A DNA stretch of 64,000 nt from Clostridium beijerinckii HUN142. GTDB taxonomy: Bacteria; Bacillota; Clostridia; Clostridiales; Clostridiaceae. Numbering within the stretch: position 1 is the first letter of the stretch; each line of letters begins with the position of its first letter. The notes under the pieces were generated by a model. That model saw nothing but the letters and a program-made list of their open reading frames with translations, ran no database searches and had not been told where the DNA came from. Below, piece after piece: positions 54,194-63,738 of the stretch. The stretch spans positions 32,208 to 96,207 of the forward strand of contig NZ_JHXK01000025.1 of assembly GCF_000621745.1 (NCBI RefSeq). Direction: 5' to 3'. The translations under genes and the position numbers were made by a program.

Positions 54194-55771
54194 ATGAGTG
54201 AGTATATTTTAGAAATGAAAGATATAGTCAAAGAATTCTTTGGAGTAAAGGCATTAGATGGAGTAACTTTAAAAGTTAAAAAAGGAGAAATCCATGCTCT
54301 TTGTGGTGAAAATGGAGCAGGAAAATCCACACTGATGAAAGTTTTGAGCGGAGAGCATCCTGCTGGGTCTTACTCGGGAAAAATAATTTTTGAAGGAAAA
54401 GAATTAAGCCAAACAAGTATAAAAGATTCTGAAAGCGTTGGTATTGCAATTATTCATCAGGAATTAGCACTTATAAAACAATTATCTATAGCAGAAAATA
54501 TTTTTTTAGGAAATGAAATTGGCGCACGTGGACTAGTAAATTTTAGTGAACAGTTAAATAAGACAAATGAATTATTAAATAGGGTTAAGCTGAATGTTAA
54601 TCCGCTTACTAGAGCGGGGGATCTTGGAATTGGACATCAGCAATTAGTTGAAATTGCAAAAGCTCTATCTAAAAATGCAAAACTATTGATTCTTGACGAA
54701 CCTTCTGCTTCTTTAAGTGAAGGTGAAGTAGAAGTGTTGATGGGAATATTAGATGATTTAAGAAGAGATGGAGTAACATGTATTTATATTTCTCACAAAC
54801 TTAATGAGGTTACAAGAATATGTGACAATGTTACTGTAATTAGAGATGGATCAACAATAGGACAAGTTCCTATTAGTGAGATAGATCAAGATAAGCTAGT
54901 ACAAATGATGGTTGGAAGAGAAATGAAAAATCTATTCCCTAGAGAAGAACATAAAATAGGCGAAGAATTTTTTGAGATAAAGAATTTTAACGTTTTAGAT
55001 CCATTTAATAAGAACATAGAAAGAGTAAAAAATGCGAGTTTTACCTTAAGACGTGGGGAGATACTTGGAATTTCAGGTTTAGTAGGCTCAGGCAGAACAG
55101 AAATGGTGGCAAGCATATATGGAAGTTTCCAAGGTGAAAAGAGCGGTGAAATATATTTTGAGGGTAAAAAAATTGACATAAAAAATCCAAATGATGCTTT
55201 AAGCAAAGGAATAGCTATGGTTCCAGAAGATAGAAAAAAAGATGGAATAATTGCGGGTATGAGTGTAGCTAAAAATATGACAATGAGCAATTTAGTGAAA
55301 TATAAAAGGCCATTAAATGTAATAGATAAAGATAAGGAAATGATGGATGTTTTAAAATTTATTGATGAAATAAAAATAAAGACTGCATCAACTGAATTAG
55401 CAATAAAAAATCTAAGTGGTGGAAATCAACAAAAAGTAATACTAGCAAAAAATCTTCTTGCTGAACCTAAAATATTAATATTAGATGAACCTACTAGAGG
55501 AATTGATGTTGGAGCTAAGTATGAAATTTATAAGTTAATATTTAAGCTAGCTAAACAAGGGATATCTATAATAATGGTTTCATCAGAACTTCCAGAAGTA
55601 CTTGGAATTAGTGATAGGGTTCTAGTAATGAATGAAGGGGAAATAAAGGCAAGTCTTGAGAATAATGGATTAACTCAGGAGATGATCATGAATTATTCTG
55701 TAGGAAAGAAAAATGAAGAAGTTAGTGAGAATTATAGCGAAGAAACTAAAACTTCTGTAGGAGGAATATAA
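54194..55771 (+). CDS. xylG: Xylose ABC transporter ATP-binding protein XylG
   Basis: 525 residues with two ABC domains. First: Walker A GENGAGKSTLMKVLSG, LDEPSASLSEGE. Second: degenerate Walker A GLVGSGRTEM, signature LSGGNQQKVILAKNLL, LDEPTRGIDVGAKYEIYK, the usual layout for RbsA/XylG proteins in which one site is impaired. RBS GAAAGGAGATAAG. The stop is 1 base before the xylH start. Confidence 0.93.
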   Translation: MSEYILEMKDIVKEFFGVKALDGVTLKVKKGEIHALCGENGAGKSTLMKVLSGEHPAGSYSGKIIFEGKELSQTSIKDSESVGIAIIHQELALIKQLSIAENIFLGNEIGARGLVNFSEQLNKTNELLNRVKLNVNPLTRAGDLGIGHQQLVEIAKALSKNAKLLILDEPSASLSEGEVEVLMGILDDLRRDGVTCIYISHKLNEVTRICDNVTVIRDGSTIGQVPISEIDQDKLVQMMVGREMKNLFPREEHKIGEEFFEIKNFNVLDPFNKNIERVKNASFTLRRGEILGISGLVGSGRTEMVASIYGSFQGEKSGEIYFEGKKIDIKNPNDALSKGIAMVPEDRKKDGIIAGMSVAKNMTMSNLVKYKRPLNVIDKDKEMMDVLKFIDEIKIKTASTELAIKNLSGGNQQKVILAKNLLAEPKILILDEPTRGIDVGAKYEIYKLIFKLAKQGISIIMVSSELPEVLGISDRVLVMNEGEIKASLENNGLTQEMIMNYSVGKKNEEVSENYSEETKTSVGGI

Positions 55772-55772
55772 G

Positions 55773-56942
55773 ATGCAATTAAGTAAAAGTACAAGTTCAG
55801 AAAAAGAAAAGAAATTAGGTTTAGGCGTTGTATTTAAATCTAAGATGGCAGCAATATTAATAGCAACAGCAGCAATATGGGTTTTGTTCACGTTTTTAAC
55901 AGATGGAAATTTTTTAACAACAAGAAATTTATCAAATTTATTTAGACAAATGTCAATTACTGGTGTACTTGCAATAGGTATGGTTTTTGTAATTATTTTA
56001 GGTGAGATTGATCTTTCGGCAGGATCAACTTTAGGTTTACTTGGAGGAATTGCAGCAATATTAAATGTTTGGTTTGGTTTTTCAGCTATCCCAACAGTGG
56101 TAATAACATTAATACTTGGAGTTATTATGGGAGCTTGGAATGGATATTGGATAGCATTTAGAAATGTTCCATCATTTATAGTTACTTTAGCAAGTATGCT
56201 TGTTTTTAGAGGTGTATTAATAGGAATTACAGGTGGTAATACTGTTGCACCATTAACAGCAGATTTCAAAGCTATAGGACAAGCGTATTTACCAACAGTT
56301 GTAGGTTATATATTAGTAGTAATAGCGATTGTAGGTTCAGCATATTTAATATTAGGAAATAGAAAGAATAAGATTAAATATAATATTGAAGTTAGACCAA
56401 TGGCTTTAGATGTACTTACAATAGTAGGAATTGGAGTTATATCATTAGTTCTAGTGTTAATTCTTAATGACTATCAAGGATTTCCTATACCAGTTTTCAT
56501 TATGTTACTTTTAGCTTTAATATTAGCATTTGTAGGAACAAAGACTATATTTGGTAGAAGAATATATGGAATTGGTGGAAATAGAGATGCAGCAAGATTA
56601 TCTGGTATAAACGTAAAAAAACATATTATTGTTATATATTCAGTACTTGGATTACTTTGCGCAGTTGCTGGAATATTACTTACATCAAGACTAAATGCAG
56701 GATCAGTTTCAGCTGGTCAAAATGCAGAAATGGATGCAATTGCATCATGTGTTATTGGAGGAGCAAGTTTAGCAGGTGGTAGTGGTACAGTTGCTGGAGC
56801 ATTAGTTGGTGCACTTGTAATGGCTAGTATAGATAACGGTATGAGTATGATGAATACTCCAACATTCTGGCAATACATCGTTAAAGGGTTAATATTACTA
56901 ATAGCAGTATGGATGGATATATCATCTAAAAACAAGAAATAA
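55773..56942 (+). CDS. xylH: Xylose ABC transporter permease XylH
   Basis: 389 residues, about ten membrane helices. FVIILGEIDLSAGSTLGLLG and YGIGGNRDAARLSGINV (the loop contacting XylG), DAIASCVIGGASLAGGSGTV near the end are diagnostic for the ribose/xylose permease family. RBS GTAGGAGGAATATAAG inside the xylG end. A terminator follows. Confidence 0.93.
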   Translation: MQLSKSTSSEKEKKLGLGVVFKSKMAAILIATAAIWVLFTFLTDGNFLTTRNLSNLFRQMSITGVLAIGMVFVIILGEIDLSAGSTLGLLGGIAAILNVWFGFSAIPTVVITLILGVIMGAWNGYWIAFRNVPSFIVTLASMLVFRGVLIGITGGNTVAPLTADFKAIGQAYLPTVVGYILVVIAIVGSAYLILGNRKNKIKYNIEVRPMALDVLTIVGIGVISLVLVLILNDYQGFPIPVFIMLLLALILAFVGTKTIFGRRIYGIGGNRDAARLSGINVKKHIIVIYSVLGLLCAVAGILLTSRLNAGSVSAGQNAEMDAIASCVIGGASLAGGSGTVAGALVGALVMASIDNGMSMMNTPTFWQYIVKGLILLIAVWMDISSKNKK

Positions 56943-57009
56943 TTCTTTAAAAATGATTATACACTCTTAATTAAAACTTTATATAAATTAGTGACGACAA
57001 ATCATTTGA

Positions 57010-57048
57010 ATAACAGCAGGCTATAATTAATAGTGTCTGCTGTTATCT
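57010..57048 (+). terminator. Stem-loop after xylH
   Basis: Perfect 10-bp stem (57010-57019 with 57037-57046), 17-base loop, weak T-tract. Confidence 0.65.
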
Positions 57049-57162
57049 GTATATATGGTATATTAATTCTATATTTTGTTTAAAATAAAAAGGTATGAGA
57101 TGGACATAATTATAATGAATTATTTTATTAAAAAATAACATAAAAATATACTCAGAAAACTA

Positions 57163-57191
57163 TTGACTATATAAAAAAAAGAAAGTATTAT
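57163..57191 (+). promoter_or_regulatory. xylA promoter
   Basis: TTGACT (57163-57168), 17-base spacer, TATTAT (57186-57191). Closely matches the xylB promoter including flanks (AAAACTATTGAC). The leader to ATG 57479 is about 280 bases, with a GATA-type microsatellite near 57397 and no ORF. Confidence 0.75.
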
Positions 57192-57207
57192 AAGCTTACA
57201 AAACAAC

Positions 57208-57227
57208 ATTTAAAAAGTTATTTCAAA
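57208..57227 (+). promoter_or_regulatory. Probable XylR operator of xylA
   Basis: ATTTAAAAAGTTATTTCAAA starts 16 bases after the -10. The xylB promoter has ATTTAAAAAGTTATTTAAA at the same distance; the core TTTAAA...TTTAAA is palindromic. Confidence 0.6.
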
Positions 57228-57478
57228 ATATATTTTAAGTAGTGAATATCAAAAGAATAAGTACTTTGACTTACTTTAATAATTATTTTGATTAAAGCTT
57301 GTTATACAAAATAAAATTCAGAATATTCATTGAAATCAAACAACTTTGATTTATATATAAGGGCTAGTCATTACTAACGTTGGCTTTTATAAATAGATAG
57401 ATAGATGGCTTAATAAGTTATTACGCTATTTACTAGAAATAATTTATATTCAATATAGAAAAATGAGGAGGGTATCAT

Positions 57479-58804
57479 ATGAGAGAATACTTTGAAAATG
57501 TTTCGAAAATAAATTACGAGGGGGCAAATTCTAAAAATCCATATTCATTTAAATATTATAATCCAGACGAAATTATTGGGGATAAAGCAATGAAAGAACA
57601 TCTAAGATTTGCCTTATCTTATTGGCACACATTAACAGCTACAGGAGCAGATCCATTTGGTGCTGGGACTATGATTCGTCCATGGGATAGCGAAACAAAT
57701 GAAATGGATTTAGCTAAAGTAAGAATGGAAGCAGCATTTGAATTAATGGATAAGCTAAACATAGAATATTTCTGCTTCCATGATAGAGATATAGCACCAG
57801 AAGGAAAAACATTACAAGAAACTAATAAAAATTTAGATGAGATAGTTGAGTTGTGTAAAAGTTTAATGAAGAAGTATAATAAAAAACTTTTATGGGGAAC
57901 AGCTAACTGTTTTACTAATCCAAGGTATGTTCATGGTGCAGGTACTAGCTGTAATGCGGATGTATTTGCTTATGCAGCAGCACAAATTAAAAAAGCAATT
58001 GAAATAACAAAAGAGCTAGATGGAGAAAACTATGTTTTTTGGGGTGGACGTGAAGGATATGAAACTCTATTAAATACAGATATGGGATTAGAATTAGACA
58101 ACTTTGCTAGATTACTTCAAATGGCCGTTGATTATGCAAAAGAAATAGGATTTACAGGCCAATTTCTAATAGAGCCAAAGCCAAAGGAACCAACAAAGCA
58201 CCAATATGATTTTGATACAGCAACAGTTTTGGGATTCCTTAAAAATTATAACCTTGATAAGTATTTTAAAGTTAACATTGAAGCAAATCATGCTACTTTG
58301 GCACAACACACATTCCAACACGAACTTCATTTTGCAAGGATTAATAATTTCTTAGGTAGCATAGACGCTAATCAAGGAGATCCATTACTTGGATGGGATA
58401 CAGATCAGTTCCCAACAAATATATATGATGCTACATTAGCTATGTATGAAATTCTTAAAAATGGAGGGCTTGCACCAGGTGGTGTTAACTTTGATTCTAA
58501 AGTTAGAAGAGCATCATTTGAAAAAGAAGATTTATTCTTAGCTTATATAGCAGGAATGGATACATTTGCTAAAGGATTGAGAGTGGCTCATAAGCTTTTA
58601 GCAAATGGTGATTTAGAAGAGTTTATAAAAGAAAAATATTCAAGCTTTACACAAGGAATCGGTAAAGAAATAGTTGAAGGAAAAGTTGGCTTTAAAGAAT
58701 TAGAAGCATATGCGTTAAACAATAACCCTATAATAAATAAATCTGGAAGACAAGAGTTGTTAGAATCTATAGTTAATCAATATATATTTGAGGATCATAA
58801 ATAA
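57479..58804 (+). CDS. xylA: Xylose isomerase
   Basis: 441 residues, class II length. Signature motifs: [33 protein letters not shown] (catalytic His), [34 protein letters not shown] (metal Glu and Lys), and [20 protein letters not shown]. Interconverts D-xylose and D-xylulose with divalent metal. RBS TGAGGAGGGTATC. Monocistronic between its own promoter and terminator. Confidence 0.95.
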   Translation: MREYFENVSKINYEGANSKNPYSFKYYNPDEIIGDKAMKEHLRFALSYWHTLTATGADPFGAGTMIRPWDSETNEMDLAKVRMEAAFELMDKLNIEYFCFHDRDIAPEGKTLQETNKNLDEIVELCKSLMKKYNKKLLWGTANCFTNPRYVHGAGTSCNADVFAYAAAQIKKAIEITKELDGENYVFWGGREGYETLLNTDMGLELDNFARLLQMAVDYAKEIGFTGQFLIEPKPKEPTKHQYDFDTATVLGFLKNYNLDKYFKVNIEANHATLAQHTFQHELHFARINNFLGSIDANQGDPLLGWDTDQFPTNIYDATLAMYEILKNGGLAPGGVNFDSKVRRASFEKEDLFLAYIAGMDTFAKGLRVAHKLLANGDLEEFIKEKYSSFTQGIGKEIVEGKVGFKELEAYALNNNPIINKSGRQELLESIVNQYIFEDHK

Positions 58805-58836
58805 ATAATATATAATCTAGATTTATTCATCTCACC

Positions 58837-58968
58837 AAAATAAGAAGCATGCTTTTATTCCAACTTGTACGGGATTTTGTGGATGATTCTAAGATTAGAA
58901 GTTGTATCCAAAGGCTAGCCTTAAAGGTAAGCTCTAAATAAATACATTTGAAAAAACTTCTAACTTGT
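58837..58968. repeat. Dispersed palindromic element, family P copy 1 (degenerate)
   Basis: Shares with 63108-63240: AATAAGnAnCATGCTTTT, then GGnTGATTCTAAGATTA and AAGTTGTAnCCAAA in the same order. Inverted right-hand end is AACTTCTAACTTG. Sits between the xylA stop and its terminator. Confidence 0.5.
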
Positions 58969-58980
58969 AAATTTATAGTT

Positions 58981-59034
58981 AAAAGGACTTCTTGTAATAT
59001 TTTTCAGTATTATTATTGCAAGAAGTTCCTTTTT
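58981..59034 (+). terminator. Terminator of xylA
   Basis: 14-bp stem (58981-58994 with 59019-59033, one bulge) and T-tract. Confidence 0.82.
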
Positions 59035-59135
59035 ATTTAGGACTCTATTTTGGTAGATATTTTATAATAAGTGCAACTTTCTAAATATAAAAAATACCTA
59101 GTAAAATAAAAAATGAAAATGTATTCAAAAAACTA

Positions 59136-59164
59136 TTGACCGCAAAGAAAAAGGGAAGTATAAT
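59136..59164 (+). promoter_or_regulatory. xylB promoter
   Basis: TTGACC (59136-59141), 17-base spacer, TATAAT (59159-59164). About 100 bases to the start codon. Confidence 0.8.
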
Positions 59165-59180
59165 AAACTTATTAAAATAC

Positions 59181-59199
59181 ATTTAAAAAGTTATTTAAA
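59181..59199 (+). promoter_or_regulatory. Probable XylR operator of xylB
   Basis: ATTTAAAAAGTTATTTAAA, 16 bases after the -10, same place and nearly same sequence as in xylA. A repressor bound here would block promoter clearance. Confidence 0.6.
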
Positions 59200-59264
59200 A
59201 AATTAAGTAAAAAGTTTGTGATTATGTTAATTTAGAAAAGATATATAACTTAGGAGGTTTATTA

Positions 59265-60767
59265 ATGAGATATTTATTAGGATTGGATATTGGAACATCA
59301 GGAACAAAGACAGCTCTTTTTGATGAAAATGGAACTACAATAAAAACTGCAACTTATGGATATGATTTATTCCAACCACAGGTAGGATGGGCAGAACAAG
59401 ATCCAGAAGATTGGTGGCAGGCATGTGTAAAGGGAATAAAAGATGTTATTGGAAAAAGCGGTGTACAAGCTTCTGATATTAAAGGTATTGGATTAAGTGG
59501 CCAAATGCATGGGCTTGTTATGGTAGATAAAGATCTTAATGTAATTAGAAATTCTATAATCTGGTGTGATCAAAGAACAGAAAAAGAATGTGATTACATG
59601 ACAGAAGTAATCGGAAAAGAAAGACTAATTAAGATCACTGGTAATCCTGCATTAACTGGATTTACTCTTTCAAAATTATTGTGGGTTAGAAATAATGAAC
59701 CAGAAAACTATAATAAAATTTACAAAATACTTCTTCCAAAAGATTATATTAGACTTAAATTGACTAATGTTTTTGCAACAGAAGTTTCAGATGCTAGTGG
59801 TATGCAAATGTTAGATATAAATACTAGAAATTGGAGCGAAGAATTACTTAATGAGTTAAATATAGATAAAAACATATTAGCAGATGTTTATGAATCAGTA
59901 GTTGTTAGTGGAAAAGTTACAGAGGAAGTTGCAAAATTAACAAACTTAGCAGTAGATACACCAGTTGTTGGTGGTGCTGGAGACCAAGCAGCAGGAGCAA
60001 TAGGAAATGGAATAGTAAGAGAAGGAATAATATCAACAACAATAGGTACTTCAGGAGTAGTATTTGCAGCAACTGATACACCTAGATTTGATAAAGAAGG
60101 AAGAGTTCATACTTTGTGTCATGCAGTACCAGGTAAATGGCATATAATGGGCGTTACTCAAGGAGCTGGTCTATCATTGAACTGGTTTAAAAGAACATTC
60201 TGCGCTAAAGAAGTTGAAGAAAGCGAGAAATTAGGAAGAGATATCTATGATTTATTAACTGAAAAAGCAGCAAAATCAAAACCTGGTTCTAATGGAATTG
60301 TTTACTTACCATATCTTATGGGAGAAAGAACACCTCATATAGACCCTAATGTAAAAGGTGCATTTTTAGGAGTATCACTAATAAATAACCATGATGATTT
60401 TGTACGTAGTATATTAGAAGGTGTTAGCTTTAGTTTGAAAAACTGTCTTGATTTAATCGAAGACATGAATGTAAACATTGATGAGATAAGAGTAAGTGGC
60501 GGTGGAGCAGAAAGTGCTGTATGGAGACAAATATTAGCTGATATTTTCCAATATTCATTAACTACAGTTAAAGCATCTGAAGGTGGTGCACTTGGAGTTG
60601 CAATACTAGCAGGGGTTGGAGCAGGAGTATATGATTCTGTAGAAGATGCTTGTGATAGAATTGTAAAAGGAAACAAGAAAGTTTCTCCGAATGAAGAATT
60701 AAAAGAAGTGTACTCAAAAGTATATGAAACATATAATTCAGCTTATCCAAGAATAAAAGATATTTAA
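59265..60767 (+). CDS. xylB: Xylulokinase
   Basis: 500 residues, FGGY kinase. LGLDIGTSGTKTALFDENG (phosphate 1), GLSGQMHGLVMVD (substrate loop with the conserved Met-His), WCDQRTEKECDYM, GGAGDQAAGAIGNG and GVSFSLKNCLDLIEDM near the C-terminal FGGY region. Makes xylulose 5-phosphate. RBS TAGGAGGTTTATTA. Confidence 0.94.
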   Translation: MRYLLGLDIGTSGTKTALFDENGTTIKTATYGYDLFQPQVGWAEQDPEDWWQACVKGIKDVIGKSGVQASDIKGIGLSGQMHGLVMVDKDLNVIRNSIIWCDQRTEKECDYMTEVIGKERLIKITGNPALTGFTLSKLLWVRNNEPENYNKIYKILLPKDYIRLKLTNVFATEVSDASGMQMLDINTRNWSEELLNELNIDKNILADVYESVVVSGKVTEEVAKLTNLAVDTPVVGGAGDQAAGAIGNGIVREGIISTTIGTSGVVFAATDTPRFDKEGRVHTLCHAVPGKWHIMGVTQGAGLSLNWFKRTFCAKEVEESEKLGRDIYDLLTEKAAKSKPGSNGIVYLPYLMGERTPHIDPNVKGAFLGVSLINNHDDFVRSILEGVSFSLKNCLDLIEDMNVNIDEIRVSGGGAESAVWRQILADIFQYSLTTVKASEGGALGVAILAGVGAGVYDSVEDACDRIVKGNKKVSPNEELKEVYSKVYETYNSAYPRIKDI

Positions 60768-60957
60768 ATTATATTAAAGATAGAAATCCATCATCTTAGT
60801 TAAGTGATTATATAATTAATTAAGGGTGTGTAGTAGTATCGAATTTTAGCAAAAAAATTATATAGTTTTTTAAATACTTTAACAAAAATAATAATAGTGA
60901 TATTATTTAAGAAAAAGCTACTATTACTGATAATAGTCGAGAGGAGTATTTTAAAGT

Positions 60958-62106
60958 TTGATAGAAGTAAATCACAGTAAAATAAAAGAAACTAACAGAA
61001 AAAAGATAATAGCATTATTATTAAAGAAAAATGAGATCACCAAATTAGATATATCTAGAATATTAGATATAAGCATAACAACAGTTTCTACAAATATTAC
61101 AGAATTGAAAAGCGAGGGTATTGTAGAAGATGTAAGGTCTTTGGAATCTACAGGAGGAAGAAAAGCAATTGCTATTAAGTTGAATGAAAACTGTAGATAT
61201 TCAATTGGAGTCGCACTAACACCGAATCATATAAAGATATCATTAGTAAATATAAAGAAAAACGTTATTGAAAGTATGCGAGTTAGACATAATAATGATG
61301 GAATAGAGAACATAATAAATTTACTTAATGAAAATATAGATTTGTTAATGAAGAAATATAATTTATGCTCTGCAAATTTATTAGGAGTAGGTATTTCATT
61401 ACCTGGAACCGTAGATTTTAAAGAAGGAATAATAAAGTATTCATATTTGTTAGGCGCCAAAGATTTTAATTTAAAGGAAAAGTTCGAATACTTGGACATT
61501 CCAGTATATGTAGATAATGAAGCAAATTTATCAGCTTACTACGAGTTTCTAAATAAAAGAGATATACTAAGAAATCTATTATATGTATCAATAACAGAGG
61601 GGTTAGGCCTTGGTATAATAATAAATGGAAAAATTTATAGAGGTGACAATAATTCATCAGGAGAATTAGGTCATACTAAGATAGCAATTGATGGAAAAAA
61701 GTGTAAGTGTGGAGCTAGAGGCTGTTTAGAAGCATACACGTCTATGAATTCTCTTATTGATAATTATAATGAGGCTAATAGTTCAAATATTAGTGATATT
61801 GATGAATTTGAAGAGAGATATAATCAAAATGATAAAGATGCTCATGATGTCTTAAATGATTATTTAAAAACATTATCTTTAGGTCTATCAAATTTGGTTA
61901 TGATATTTGATCCTAGCAGCATAGTAATAGGTGGAGATATAAATAACTTACTTAATGATAAGATAGATATGCTAAAAAAAGATGTCTATAAAGATAATTT
62001 ATTTACAAATGAAAATAATTGCAGCATAAGTATTGCAAGTTTTAAAGAATCTTATCTACTAGGAGCCGCTATGATGCCTATAGAAGAATTCTTGGAAATT
62101 AAATAA
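60958..62106 (+). CDS. xylR: ROK family regulator XylR
   Basis: 382 residues; TTG start 60958 with GAGAGGAG upstream. N-terminal winged HTH (ITKLDISRILDISITTVSTN) and a ROK domain with GVGISLPGTVD, VDNEANLSAYYEF, EGLGLGIIINGKIYRG and the zinc motif KCKCGARGCLEAY. In Clostridia such a regulator represses xylose genes in the absence of xylose. Its place between xylB and transaldolase and the shared motif downstream of both promoters support this. Confidence 0.9.
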   Translation: MIEVNHSKIKETNRKKIIALLLKKNEITKLDISRILDISITTVSTNITELKSEGIVEDVRSLESTGGRKAIAIKLNENCRYSIGVALTPNHIKISLVNIKKNVIESMRVRHNNDGIENIINLLNENIDLLMKKYNLCSANLLGVGISLPGTVDFKEGIIKYSYLLGAKDFNLKEKFEYLDIPVYVDNEANLSAYYEFLNKRDILRNLLYVSITEGLGLGIIINGKIYRGDNNSSGELGHTKIAIDGKKCKCGARGCLEAYTSMNSLIDNYNEANSSNISDIDEFEERYNQNDKDAHDVLNDYLKTLSLGLSNLVMIFDPSSIVIGGDINNLLNDKIDMLKKDVYKDNLFTNENNCSISIASFKESYLLGAAMMPIEEFLEIK

Positions 62107-62131
62107 TGGAGTGGTGAAAGCTACTCTATTA

Positions 62132-62150
62132 ATTTAAAAACTTATTAAAT
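62132..62150 (+). promoter_or_regulatory. Possible third XylR-like box, before the transaldolase gene
   Basis: ATTTAAAAACTTATTAAAT, differing in a few bases from the xylA/xylB boxes. In such AT-rich DNA this could be chance. Confidence 0.3.
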
Positions 62151-62203
62151 AAATTTTAAAAATATATTTTTAAAGTTATGTAAGCATAGCTATATTAAGG
62201 GGA

Positions 62204-62237
62204 GTCTTAATCTTTGATTGGAACTCCAGATTAAGAC
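62204..62237 (+). promoter_or_regulatory. Leader hairpin 1 of a tandem pair with identical loops
   Basis: Perfect 10-bp stem (62204-62213 with 62228-62237) and loop TTGATTGGAACTCC. No T-tract. Confidence 0.65.
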
Positions 62238-62287
62238 AAGCCTTTTATATAAAACTAAATATCTATTTATTTCATATTAGATTTATG

Positions 62288-62321
62288 TTCTTGATTTTTG
62301 ATTGGAACTCCGAATTAAGAG
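62288..62321 (+). promoter_or_regulatory. Leader hairpin 2 of a tandem pair with identical loops
   Basis: 10-bp stem (62288-62297 with 62312-62321) including wobble pairs, and the same 14-base loop TTGATTGGAACTCC. Compared with hairpin 1, one C-G pair is replaced by T-A and others by wobble pairs, so pairing is kept while sequence changes. 84 bases after hairpin 1. Confidence 0.65.
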
Positions 62322-62453
62322 CAAATTTCTTATGTGTTACTAAATAAATATTTACATAAAGGTAAGTCTTAAGTAAGAAATTAAAATTTCTTATTTGAGA
62401 TAACCTTATATATTAAATGATTTTTAATTAAACAAAGAGGAGATGTTAATAAA

Positions 62454-63101
62454 ATGAGATTTTTCTTAGACACAGCAAATGTAGAACACATTAAAGAAGC
62501 AAATGAAATGGGAGTAATATGTGGTGTAACAACAAATCCATCATTAATAGCAAAAGAAGGAAGAGACTTCAATGAAGTTATTAAAGAAATAACAGAAATA
62601 GTTGATGGACCAATAAGTGGAGAAGTTGTAAGTGAAGATGCTGAAGGAATGATAAAAGAAGGAAGAGAAATAGCAGCAATTCATAAGAATATGATAGTAA
62701 AGATTCCAATGACAGCTGAAGGATTAAAAGCAACTAAAGTATTAGCAAGTGAAGGAATTAAAACAAATGTAACATTAATATTCTCAGCAACACAAGCATT
62801 ACTTGCAGCAAATGCAGGAGCAACATATGTAAGCCCATTCCTTGGAAGAGTAGATGACATATCAATGATAGGTATGGATTTAGTTAGAGATATAGCAGAA
62901 ATATTTGCAGTTCATGGAATAGAAACAGAAATAATAGCAGCAAGCGTAAGAAATCCAATTCATGTAATAGAAGCAGCAAAAGCAGGAGCAGATATATCAA
63001 CAATTCCTTATAGTTTAGTAATGCAAATGCTAAAACACCCATTAACAGATCAAGGATTAGAAAGATTCAAAGCAGACTGGGCAGCAGCATTTGGAAAATA
63101 G
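62454..63101 (+). CDS. tal: Transaldolase (TalC/fructose-6-phosphate-aldolase-like)
   Basis: 215 residues, the short family. [20 protein letters not shown] start, [13 protein letters not shown], Schiff-base Lys83 in MIVKIPMT, and [20 protein letters not shown]. Moves a dihydroxyacetone unit between sugar phosphates in the pentose phosphate pathway. High use of A-ending codons and strong RBS GAGGAGATG suggest high expression. It precedes transketolase by 637 bases and follows xylR by 347. Confidence 0.93.
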   Translation: MRFFLDTANVEHIKEANEMGVICGVTTNPSLIAKEGRDFNEVIKEITEIVDGPISGEVVSEDAEGMIKEGREIAAIHKNMIVKIPMTAEGLKATKVLASEGIKTNVTLIFSATQALLAANAGATYVSPFLGRVDDISMIGMDLVRDIAEIFAVHGIETEIIAASVRNPIHVIEAAKAGADISTIPYSLVMQMLKHPLTDQGLERFKADWAAAFGK

Positions 63102-63107
63102 ATTGCC

Positions 63108-63296
63108 GAAATAAGGAACATGCTTTTGTTCCGGTTTCTAAGAAATTTTAACGGGTGATTCTAAGATTATAAGTTGTACCCAAAATGCTAGTCTCAAAAA
63201 CGAGTTTTGAACAAGCATTTTGGAACAACTTATAACCAAGAAGCACAACCGTCAAAATTTCTAATGAAACACTTCACAAAACATGTTCCTTATTTC
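63108..63296. repeat. 189-bp imperfect palindromic element, family P copy 2
   Basis: Terminal arms 63108-63122 and 63282-63296 are perfect 15-bp complements. Inside, GAAATTTTAACGG pairs with CCGTCAAAATTTC and ATAAGTTGTACCCAAAATGCT with AGCATTTTGGAACAACTTAT, so the whole element can fold as one hairpin. The remaining part of the gap to transketolase (63297-63738) has AT-rich DNA, imperfect AAGAAT-type tandem repeats near 63475-63535 and no gene. Confidence 0.75.
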
Positions 63297-63738
63297 TAGC
63301 ACAGATATATTTCGAAAATAGAAAAGTAATTTAGAGATATAATGGCTAGATTCTGAAATTAGAAAAGTGTAAATGTATATGTATAAATATTTTGATATAA
63401 TCCTTTCGCAAAAGTATGATTATCATTTATGATTTATTCATGTTCCAAATGACAGAGATAAAAATATATATTATTAAGAATGTAAGAAGTTAAGAATGAA
63501 AGAATATAGGAATTTAAGAATTTAAGAATTTATAAATGAAAATATAAAACAATTTAAAAAGAAACCAATAAAAAATGGTAACAATATAAAAAGGTGTAGT
63601 AAAATAGGCGCTTTTTGAAAAGAAATTGAAGGACAGTTAAGATTATTTCATGTTTGAAATGAATGCGAAGCGCAGCATGGGACTTAATTAGCACAAATAA
63701 GAACTTATAAAAAATATGTCTAGGAAATGAGGATAAAG

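Noticed and set aside
63475..63538. AAGAAT-type tandem repeats before transketolase
   Set aside because: Imperfect, short and in very AT-rich DNA; not distinguishable from chance slippage.
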